DNA of 5,523 bases from Thermoplasmata archaeon. GTDB taxonomy: Archaea > Thermoplasmatota > Penumbrarchaeia > Penumbrarchaeales > Penumbrarchaeaceae. Under the pieces are notes generated by a model. The model was not told the DNA's origin and made no database searches. It saw only the letters and a program-made list of their open reading frames with translations. The translations under genes were made by a program, and so were the position numbers. The stretch lies in contig JAGLEG010000245.1 of the NCBI GenBank assembly GCA_023145185.1, forward strand, positions 1 through 5,523, read 5' to 3'. Positions 1 through 5,523 of the stretch are shown here, in pieces (positions within the stretch are counted from its first letter, which is position 1; every line of letters starts with the position of its first letter).

Positions 1-2850
1 CCCTTCAGGGTCTGGCGTCAGTGCGAGGCCGTCCGGGACCCTGGGGACAGAGTGGTTGAACTCCAGCGTGAACTGTGGATATACCCTCTGCCCCAGGAAC
101 GGGTCGTCGATCAGGACCAGAAGCTCCATGGAGCCCGTAATGCCCGATGGGACCACCCATCTATACGAGTAGTTGCCGTCATCCGCCGCCAGATCGCCCA
201 TGGAGATGTTACCATCATCCAGCAGCGGCAGAAGCGGCATCGAGATGTTGGATATGCCCCAGTATCCCTCAACGCCCACATCCCCTGTACCTGCTATGGA
301 GATATTGCTGTATTCGGAGAACATCTGGTACATCTCGGGCCCCCTTGTGATGAATATGCGCTGTGGAGTTTTGGCCGTTGCATACGCGGAACGAATGGTG
401 ACATAGGTGTATGACGCATTTATCGTGTCGTCATTTGCAACGTGGAGAAAGGAAGTGTTCGTGGTGGATACGTTGGACGTAATGATATATCCTGTGAACG
501 ATCCCTCTATCGAGGTCTCATTGAGCCGGATCGTCCTTCCTGTCGTATCCGAGTCAGAGGAAATGGTTGCGGAAACGGAGCCGGTGCCGATAAGGTCCTC
601 GTTGACCAACTCAACGGAAATGATGTCACCGTCGGTGGAGTAGTACTTCTGCCCCAGGCTGATCCCGGAGGTGACCGGGTCGGATACGTTCCCCGAGATC
701 ACAAGGGCGAAATGCTGTGGGCCCATGGGAATGCTCGTTCCGTTGACGATCACCTTCCACCATCCGATCGCAGGGTCCGGGATGGAGATGCCCTCGACGT
801 TGTTCACGTCATCCCTGGTGTTATCGAAAGGGTGGAGGAAGTCGTTCCCGTGATATCTCGTACCATTTGGCGATATCAGTATGAGGTCCAGGTCGTTGAC
901 CAGGGTAACGGCGGAATATGGTGCTGCCGGATAATCGGACCAGGCCAGTGTGAGGCGGACCTCCTCATTCGAGTTGACGCGGAAATACCGCTCAACGCTG
1001 TCGGAGGTCTCGATGCCCGCCTTATCATCGATGAAGGATATCCTTCCTCCATCGTACGGTGATATGGTTGTGGTGAGGTTCACCCGCCCCCAACCCTGGT
1101 CGAAATCGGGCCTGGAGTTAACCTCCTTCGTGGTGGCATTATAGACGCTGTACTGTCCGGGCGTCATATCGACGGCCCCACCTATGATCGCGGCCTTGAT
1201 GAGGGCGCCGGAAGGTGAGGAGAGGTTCTCGATATCCGTGAAATACTGCCTCACCAGTACCGCCATTCCCGCGGTGAGCGGCGTTGACATCGATGTCCCC
1301 CCCATGAACAGATACTTATCGTTATGCTGGTAGAGCCCCCAACCGTTTCCCGATCCGACTACCGATGAGTTGCAGGAGAGGATCTCGGTCCCAGGAGCCA
1401 CAACGTCGGGTTTTATCCTTCCATCATCGGTAGGCCCCCTCGAAGAGAAGGCGGCTATTCCGTTTATATCGTCTGCCATCTTGTCGCTATAAATTGGTTC
1501 CTGCGGATATTTTGAGTAACCCCCAGAGGACCAATCACCCCATTCGTAAACATCATACTCGGTGTCAAGCCTGTAGTTCTCGCTCGCCCCCACCGTGAGA
1601 CAGTTCTTGGCCGTGGCTGGTGAGCCGATGGAATCTGCATCCACCTTGCCGTCTATGGGATACCAATCCAATCCGCTGTTTCCCGCGGAGAAGAGGATCA
1701 ACATCTCAGGGTTGTAGTACTGGAACCAGTCTACCCATTGTGAAGAGGTAGTGTATGCCCCGGCAGCGGACGATCCCCAGCTGTTGGTATGGATGCGTGA
1801 CCCGTTCTCATAGGACTGCTGGAAAAGAAGGCTGAGGTTGGATGGGATCTGGAGCGAGCCTCCATCTGCCATGATCGCCTGGAAGAATATGGATGAATTG
1901 TAGGCCATGCCCCTGATGGTACCATTGGACTCTCTGCCGTTCCCGGCCACGGAGCCCGTAACGTGAGTGCCATGGCTGTGGCCGTCGTCAGGGGATGTGC
2001 CCGCCCAATTGGCGAGGGTCGCCCTGTTGTCGAAATCGAGGTGGATGTCGCCGTCCACGTTGTGATCGTCCACACCGGTGTCGAGTCCGGTATCTGCGAT
2101 CGTAACTATCTGTCCCGTCCCGTTCAGGCCGTAGGTCTGCCACACATCCTCCACTCCCATGGCACCCTGGGAGACGTTATTGTGAAGTTCGTAGACTGGC
2201 GAGGGTTCTATCCACCGGACACCATCTATCGATACCAGTCCCTCCGGATCGAGTATGGGGAGCTGCAGGGTATAGACGATATCAGACCCTACAACGGGAT
2301 GGCCGGACGCCTCCTCAAGGTGCCACCGGACCTCCCCATCAGGAAGGAATAGCTCGACCTGAAGGGAATCGGCCCCGCCCATCTCGACGGCGGGGGACTC
2401 ACTGAAGAGCAGGTCATGGGTCTCGGGTGAGAGCTTCAGCCCCGAGATGAAAGGGGATATCCCCACCACACCAGGTATGCTTGATATCTCCCTGGGGTCC
2501 TCATCCCCCCTGTGTACGATGTATGAGTCATCGGGCATGTATGATACTACCCCAAAGCCAAGCGCCTCAAGCGAATCCCTGTAGGATGAGTACATGGGCC
2601 ATTCGAACTGTACGATCCAGAAGCTGGGATCGGCGTCCCCAGCATATATCGGCACGGTCCTGAGCAACTCATCTATCGTGAGATCGCCCCACAGCGATCG
2701 GACCATCTTATCCGAGGATAAGCTGAAGATCTGACCGTCATCCTGGAATTGGTCATTCGTGGGACCTGCGTGGGTCAAAAGACCACCTGGGAAGATCATC
2801 ACAATGGAGAGAAGAACGCACAGTACGACTGTATGGCTTGATCTTGACAT
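1..2850 (-). CDS. Secreted KP-43-type subtilisin-like serine protease (S8), C-terminus cut by window edge
   Basis: This is an extracellular or cell-surface endopeptidase. The frame is open for 950 codons and runs off the left edge. Residues 1-28 form a signal peptide (SRSSH, hydrophobic core, THA before the likely cut). About 195 propeptide residues follow, and the mature enzyme probably begins near Asn224. Catalytic residues are Asp253 (IADTGLD), His293 (SHGTHVTG), oxyanion Asn391 (SAGNSG) and Ser520 (GGTSMSTP). Blocks such as RIHTNSWG, FSSRGPTDDGRIKPDV and LVNDLDLILISPNGT match, from memory, the Bacillus KP-43 oxidatively stable protease, including its C-terminal jelly-roll (here about 600-720). 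Beyond the KP-43 length lie beta-sandwich repeats (about 725-930; LNETSIEGSFTGY, LLDDGN...DLAADDGNYSY) and the start of a probable FN3 domain. Many N-x-S/T sequons suggest archaeal glycosylation. No membrane anchor is visible because the end is missing. An in-frame ATG at 2859 is an alternative start; an AGGGG lies 11 bases before the 2850 ATG and only 2 before the 2859 ATG. Confidence 0.93.
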   Translation of the reverse strand, partial: MSRSSHTVVLCVLLSIVMIFPGGLLTHAGPTNDQFQDDGQIFSLSSDKMVRSLWGDLTIDELLRTVPIYAGDADPSFWIVQFEWPMYSSYRDSLEALGFGVVSYMPDDSYIVHRGDEDPREISSIPGVVGISPFISGLKLSPETHDLLFSESPAVEMGGADSLQVELFLPDGEVRWHLEEASGHPVVGSDIVYTLQLPILDPEGLVSIDGVRWIEPSPVYELHNNVSQGAMGVEDVWQTYGLNGTGQIVTIADTGLDTGVDDHNVDGDIHLDFDNRATLANWAGTSPDDGHSHGTHVTGSVAGNGRESNGTIRGMAYNSSIFFQAIMADGGSLQIPSNLSLLFQQSYENGSRIHTNSWGSSAAGAYTTSSQWVDWFQYYNPEMLILFSAGNSGLDWYPIDGKVDADSIGSPATAKNCLTVGASENYRLDTEYDVYEWGDWSSGGYSKYPQEPIYSDKMADDINGIAAFSSRGPTDDGRIKPDVVAPGTEILSCNSSVVGSGNGWGLYQHNDKYLFMGGTSMSTPLTAGMAVLVRQYFTDIENLSSPSGALIKAAIIGGAVDMTPGQYSVYNATTKEVNSRPDFDQGWGRVNLTTTISPYDGGRISFIDDKAGIETSDSVERYFRVNSNEEVRLTLAWSDYPAAPYSAVTLVNDLDLILISPNGTRYHGNDFLHPFDNTRDDVNNVEGISIPDPAIGWWKVIVNGTSIPMGPQHFALVISGNVSDPVTSGISLGQKYYSTDGDIISVELVNEDLIGTGSVSATISSDSDTTGRTIRLNETSIEGSFTGYIITSNVSTTNTSFLHVANDDTINASYTYVTIRSAYATAKTPQRIFITRGPEMYQMFSEYSNISIAGTGDVGVEGYWGISNISMPLLPLLDDGNISMGDLAADDGNYSYRWVVPSGITGSMELLVLIDDPFLGQRVYPQFTLEFNHSVPRVPDGLALTPDPEG

Positions 2851-2870
2851 GATTAGCATCGCCCCTGAAT

Positions 2871-2885
2871 GATAGCCCGGATATC
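2871..2885. repeat. Imperfect 15-bp palindrome in the protease leader
   Basis: The sequence gatagcccggatatc pairs GATA with TATC and CC with GG around a central C/G, with one mismatched pair. It sits about 20 bases upstream of the protease start. It could be an operator half-site pair or a small leader hairpin, or it could be chance in GC-rich DNA. No partner regulator is evident. Confidence 0.2.
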
Positions 2886-2960
2886 GCCCCTTGTGATCGA
2901 AAAGGACCAGGGGTTCAGGTGTTACCGTTACCGGGCAGACCATCTGGCTATCAGGCCACC

Positions 2961-2985
2961 ATTAGAAAAATATTTGGGTTGATTA
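2961..2985 (-). terminator. T-run terminator after the ATPase/small-protein cluster; overlaps a possible TATA box
   Basis: On the minus strand, a stretch of five T residues (2966-2970) within AAATATTTTTC begins about 15 bases after the TAG of the 118-residue gene. Archaeal RNA polymerase terminates at short oligo-T runs without needing a hairpin, and no convincing stem is seen here. The same A/T-rich element is the only TATA-like sequence between the two genes. It could therefore also be the core promoter of the protease, with initiation near 2940-2945 and a leader of about 90 bases. Both readings are inferred from composition and position. Confidence 0.4.
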
Positions 2986-3342
2986 CTATGGGGGCAGCAG
3001 CTCGGCCAGAGCGGACAGGGCATCAGGCCCTCTTCTTGATCCCACCCTTTCCTGGATCGTCTCAAGGCCCCTATCCATATATGGCTCCAGGTACGACTCC
3101 ATCTCCCTGAACGAGAGGAGGGACGGGTCCCTGTCGTGTACCACGACCTGCAGCAGAGGCCAGTTGGGAAGTGAGGTTAGCTCTATCGATACATCCCCTA
3201 CATGGCCCTCTGCGGCCGTCTCGTCCAGGAACAGGCCAATGGATACGGCAAGTGAAAGCAGATCCTCCCTCGTCCTGAAACCCTCCTCGTTCACGAGGTG
3301 GTCCAGTTTCTCAAGGAGCTCATCCCTTATCATGATCGTCAC
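2986..3342 (-). CDS. Small acidic RHH-like protein, possible DndE-like partner of the ATPase
   Basis: A 118-residue cytoplasmic protein with no signal peptide or membrane segment. The N-terminus fits a ribbon-helix-helix layout: short strand TIMIR (2-6), helix 7-21, turn FRTR, helix 25-41. A mixed region follows (SIELTSLPNWPLLQVVVHD), then a helical C-terminus containing YLEPYMDRGLETI (84-96) and a leucine-rich end. DndE proteins of DNA phosphorothioation systems are of similar length, combine an RHH-like fold with a C-terminal 'H-h-x-R-G-h' type segment, and are encoded directly after dndD, as here. The match is by eye and weak in identity. Oddly for a DNA binder, it is strongly acidic (about 23 D/E against 10 K/R) with a single lysine. 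GTG is the chosen start because it overlaps the ATPase TAG (TAGTG) and has a G-rich Shine-Dalgarno-like stretch at proper spacing; an in-frame ATG three codons later is the alternative. It is probably translationally coupled to the ATPase. It could instead be a generic RHH regulator. Confidence 0.85.
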   Translation of the reverse strand: MTIMIRDELLEKLDHLVNEEGFRTREDLLSLAVSIGLFLDETAAEGHVGDVSIELTSLPNWPLLQVVVHDRDPSLLSFREMESYLEPYMDRGLETIQERVGSRRGPDALSALAELLPP

Positions 3343-5399
3343 TACGGGCCACCCCCCAAATTGGTGATATGCATCCCACCCAGCTCCCTGGATGTATCTT
3401 CCAGTAGATCGAACTCCTCATCGGTCAGCACTCCATCTGCGATCGAGATGTAGACACTTTTAGAAAGGGAGCCCAGGGATGAGAGGAACCTGACACGCCT
3501 GGCCCCGTCCATGTATGCGAAGGGAGAATCCAACATGAAGCCGCCCTGGATCATGGCCGGGAAGGCGCACAGTACAGAAAGGGACACCAGCTCCCTCTCC
3601 CCCGCCGACATGCTCGAGAGCGGAACGGTCCTACCGCCCCCCGAAAGCTCCCTGCCTATCTCGTAGGTCTCGTCATCTATCACGATCGCTGAGTACTTTC
3701 CCATCTCATCAGGGCCGGATATGTCGTTGGCCTTCCTGCAGAGCTCGGACAGGAACGATGCCCGCTGGTCCACCTGCACCTCATCCAGCTGTGATGTGGC
3801 ATCGTCAAGGAACCTGACCTGCTCCCTGATCCCCTTTCGCCCCATATCGCTCCCCATCAGTTCGATCAGCCTCGATCTCTGACCATCCAGTTCCCTCCCC
3901 AACCCCTCTGCTCTCCTTCCGAGATCTCCCTCCCTGTCTCGAAGGGTGCGGATCCTCGCTTTCGTTCTCTCATATTCCCTGATGGATGATATACATCCCT
4001 CCAGCTCCCTCTTCACGGCCGTCCCGGAGCCGCTGATGGACCTCAAGGCCTCACTGCAGGCCCTGTGATCCCGGATATATTCTCGCATATCCGCCCTGCA
4101 GATCGAGGGAGCGGCAAGGATCGCTCTGACCTGTTCAAGAACGGTGTCCGAGGTCCAGATGAGCTCCCTGCCGAAATCGGAGACCTCATCCCGACTCGCC
4201 TCGAGTTTTTCCAGTAGGTCCTCCAGCCTCTCCCTGCCCATGCCTGAGGTCCCTATGGACGTGGAGCATATACACTCCCTCTTCCGGATGATCTCCCTCA
4301 CGATCGATGCCTGAGATTCGAAGGAACCATACAGGATCCGCCTGCGCGTCCTCTCCTCCCTTTCCTCGATCACGTTCTCAAGGGCCTTCTCCGCCCGCGA
4401 TCTGAGGATCTCGGACCCCGCCCGCGATAGGCTCTCCTGCAGTTGCTCCTGCACGATATTGAGCCTGGCCGCCTTTACGGCATTGCTCTTGACCTGCTCC
4501 TCCAATCCGGCAAGGCGGGAGAGCCGATCAAGGGAGCGGCGGTAATCCTCTCCCTGCTGGACCATCTCGACCTCCAGGGTCCGGAGCTCTCGTTCGACCT
4601 TCACCCTATCCTCTGAGATATTGTCGAGGCGGCCCCTGGACCTCTGGATGCTCTCCTCCAGGCCCGCCGCCTCCGGGCCGCTGACATCAAGCCGCCTGTA
4701 GAGTCGATCCCTCGCATCCCTGATGATCATCAGCAGCTCCTCGAGCCCATCATATCCCGTGAACGTCCACACTGCCCTCTTGAGGGGGCCGACCTCGGAG
4801 AAAGGGTCACCGCTGGAAAGGAACATGACCACCTCACCCATGAACACCATCAGGGAGAAGGTCGTTGGGACCAAACCTTCTGGAAGCCCGCCGGAGATCT
4901 TCTTCCCGTCCTCACCGCGCACATCGAAGTAGATCGACCCTTCGCTCCACCTCCTCTCGGCCCTGAACCTGGACCCGCCCCAACGGAGGTCCACCACAAC
5001 GCTGTATTCGATAAGCCCCCTCTCCTCCCGTCCCCAATTGAGCAGTGAGGCGTGATCCACAGGACCTCTGTGAGGCCCGTTCGGGAGGCCAAAAAGGCAC
5101 CACCTTACAGCGGCGATAATGGAGGTCTTGCCGACGCCGTTGGGGCCGGTGACCACGTTAAGCCCATCCTTTACCTCGATAGTCGTCTCGGCATCGTAGG
5201 GGCCGAAGCCGTCGATCCGAACGGCCTCTATCTGCAGCCCACCCATGGGCACCCCGATCCGGAGATCGCCTCCCTTGAGATCGGCATCCGCATGCGATCC
5301 GATCAGCTTCAGGAGGCCTTCTCCGTCCTGAATGGACCCTGAAAGGTATCTCTCAAGGAGAAATGTGAGCTCTGGATTGGCCTTACCGCTGATCTCCAT
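3342..5399 (-). CDS. SMC/Rad50-fold coiled-coil ATPase, DndD-like
   Basis: A 685-residue cytoplasmic ATPase whose head is built from the two ends of the chain. The N-terminal half-head starts near residue 55 (LQIEAVRIDGFGPYDAETTIEV), with Walker A GPNGVGKTS at 85-93 and a segment VFMGEV (185-190) that corresponds to the FFDGE-type motif of DndD. Long charged coiled coils run about 245-360 and 390-545, separated by CICSTSIG (Cys376, Cys378). The C-terminal half-head carries the ABC signature MSAGERELVSLS (597-608), Walker B GGFMLDSPF (619-627; Asp624, with Ser where many ABC ATPases have catalytic Glu) and D-loop AYMD (628-631). Length, layout and the 'DSPF' Walker B suit DndD-type ATPases better than Rad50 or chromosomal SMC. 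DndD acts with DndC/E in DNA phosphorothioation, but no sulfur-transfer gene is seen, so function is unassigned. A stop codon just upstream in frame (5403-5405) fixes the 5' limit. ATG 5399 lacks a clear Shine-Dalgarno, and Met52, just before the conserved head, is an alternative start. Confidence 0.9.
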   Translation of the reverse strand: MEISGKANPELTFLLERYLSGSIQDGEGLLKLIGSHADADLKGGDLRIGVPMGGLQIEAVRIDGFGPYDAETTIEVKDGLNVVTGPNGVGKTSIIAAVRWCLFGLPNGPHRGPVDHASLLNWGREERGLIEYSVVVDLRWGGSRFRAERRWSEGSIYFDVRGEDGKKISGGLPEGLVPTTFSLMVFMGEVVMFLSSGDPFSEVGPLKRAVWTFTGYDGLEELLMIIRDARDRLYRRLDVSGPEAAGLEESIQRSRGRLDNISEDRVKVERELRTLEVEMVQQGEDYRRSLDRLSRLAGLEEQVKSNAVKAARLNIVQEQLQESLSRAGSEILRSRAEKALENVIEEREERTRRRILYGSFESQASIVREIIRKRECICSTSIGTSGMGRERLEDLLEKLEASRDEVSDFGRELIWTSDTVLEQVRAILAAPSICRADMREYIRDHRACSEALRSISGSGTAVKRELEGCISSIREYERTKARIRTLRDREGDLGRRAEGLGRELDGQRSRLIELMGSDMGRKGIREQVRFLDDATSQLDEVQVDQRASFLSELCRKANDISGPDEMGKYSAIVIDDETYEIGRELSGGGRTVPLSSMSAGERELVSLSVLCAFPAMIQGGFMLDSPFAYMDGARRVRFLSSLGSLSKSVYISIADGVLTDEEFDLLEDTSRELGGMHITNLGGGP
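3349..3357 (-). promoter_or_regulatory. Shine-Dalgarno-like site for the 118-residue gene
   Basis: On the minus strand GGGGGGTGG lies inside the last codons of the ATPase and ends six bases before the GTG start. It resembles the archaeal GGAGGTGAT ribosome-binding consensus. This supports the GTG at 3342 over the internal ATG at 3333, and internal initiation coupled to termination of the upstream gene. Confidence 0.5.
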
Positions 5400-5475
5400 C
5401 GATCATGTTAATGGTCTTTTCACTTGTAAACTTTACACCCACAGGCGGGGAGATATCATTGGTTGGGACCCTCAT
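5383..5475 (-). CDS. Possible 30-residue ORF between upstream gene and ATPase
   Basis: This minus-strand ORF starts at an ATG preceded by AAGGAG at five bases, a strong Shine-Dalgarno. Its ATG shares one base with the TGA of the upstream reading frame (TGATG), and it ends at TAA inside the ATPase gene, a 17-base overlap in another frame. The product begins MRVPTNDISPP and ends MIDGDQR; it has no cysteine, no membrane segment and no recognisable family. The tight junctions at both ends favour a translated small peptide or a coupling leader. Against this, it contains a perfect palindrome that looks regulatory. It could also be a piece separated by a frameshift from the unusual N-terminal extension of the ATPase. 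Confidence 0.35.
   Translation of the reverse strand: MRVPTNDISPPVGVKFTSEKTINMIDGDQR
5425..5437. promoter_or_regulatory. Perfect 13-bp palindrome upstream of the ATPase, candidate operator/core promoter
   Basis: TGTAAA and TTTACA flank a single central base, giving two exact 6-bp arms in the most A/T-rich part of this junction. The minus strand reads TTTACA with its end about 25 bases upstream of the ATPase ATG, the spacing expected for an archaeal TATA element driving a leaderless or near-leaderless transcript, though it is a poor match to TTTATATA. Short palindromes are typical targets of dimeric RHH or winged-helix repressors, and the RHH-like protein encoded at 2986-3342 would be a natural candidate. 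Both roles are inferred. Confidence 0.35.
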
Positions 5476-5523
5476 CACCTCTCCTTGTCCCTGCCCTCTC
5501 CGATAAATTCACAGCCGTCAAGG
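5475..5523 (-). CDS. C-terminal end of an unidentified upstream gene (partial)
   Basis: One minus-strand frame is open from the right edge to a TGA at 5475-5477, encoding a plausible charged C-terminus, LDGCEFIGEGRDKER. Its TGA overlaps the ATG of the 30-codon ORF by one base, and the Shine-Dalgarno for that ATG lies in its last codons, the usual layout of coupled archaeal genes. A second frame is also open at the edge but ends at a TGA without such a junction. Fifteen residues are too few to name the protein. Confidence 0.4.
   Translation of the reverse strand, partial: LDGCEFIGEGRDKER

Noticed and set aside
442..1062. Plus-strand open frame of 206 codons
   Set aside because: It lies opposite the protease jelly-roll region, whose minus-strand translation matches a known family; the plus-strand product has no recognisable domain.
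1731..2075. Minus-strand open frame of 114 codons
   Set aside because: It is the shifted frame of the protease catalytic domain: Thr/Ser/Pro-rich, low-complexity translation with no domain.
1963..2352. Plus-strand open frame of 129 codons
   Set aside because: It is antisense to the catalytic Asp/His region of the protease and is an artefact of GC-rich codons.
2928..2942. Tandem GTTACC GTTACC in the intergenic gap
   Set aside because: Only two 6-bp copies occur, with no further spacing pattern; this is compatible with chance.
2986..3342. Toxin-antitoxin antitoxin
   Set aside because: The N-terminus is RHH-like, but no toxin-sized neighbour is present. The adjacent gene is a 685-residue ATPase, and the extended acidic C-terminus is unlike typical short antitoxins.
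4850..5103. Two short minus-strand frames inside the ATPase gene
   Set aside because: They are alternate frames over the Walker A to residue-180 region, with Gly/Arg-rich composition and no start context.
3342..5399. Identification of the ATPase as Rad50 or a Lamassu/Wadjet SMC
   Set aside because: There is no CxxC hook, no Mre11-like nuclease nearby, and the Walker B DSPF plus small 3' partner fit DndD-type ATPases better. JetA/B/D or Lamassu partner genes are not seen.

Overview
All genes in this window read on the minus strand. The DNA looks archaeal. It is fairly GC-rich, favours AGG for arginine and ATA for isoleucine, has Shine-Dalgarno-like GGAGG/GGTGAT stretches before some starts, and encodes a large secreted protein rich in N-x-S/T sequons. 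Together these suggest a Euryarchaeota/Thermoplasmatota-type genome, but no phylogenetic marker gene is present, so the assignment is tentative.

Right part (about 2986-5523): a compact minus-strand cluster. At the right edge is the apparent C-terminus of an unidentified upstream gene. Its TGA overlaps the ATG of a possible 30-codon ORF, which in turn overlaps the start of a 685-residue SMC/Rad50-fold ATPase by 17 bases. The ATPase has Walker A, a DndD-like 'FxGE' segment, long coiled coils, a central CxC, an ABC signature and Walker B. Its TAG overlaps the GTG start of a 118-residue acidic protein by one base. That protein has a ribbon-helix-helix-like N-terminus and a C-terminal pattern reminiscent of DndE. 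The pair resembles the DndD-DndE end of DNA phosphorothioation operons, but no sulfur-transfer gene (DndA, DndC) is visible. It is best described as a DndD/DndE-like ATPase plus small-partner module of unknown role. A perfect 13-bp palindrome lies just upstream of the ATPase start.

Middle (about 2860-2985): a short intergenic gap. It holds a T-run suitable for archaeal termination of the ATPase cluster and an A/T-rich element that may be the TATA box of the next gene.

Left part (1-2850): a very long reading frame running off the left edge (950 codons visible). It encodes a secreted S8 subtilase that closely follows the KP-43 architecture: signal peptide, propeptide of about 195 residues, catalytic domain with an intact Asp253/His293/Ser520 triad and Asn391, and a C-terminal jelly-roll. 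Further beta-sandwich modules and the start of a probable FN3 domain follow. Nothing links it functionally to the ATPase module; adjacency and strand are all they share.

The window has no RNA genes, transposases, CRISPR arrays or gene-free stretches over 300 bases.
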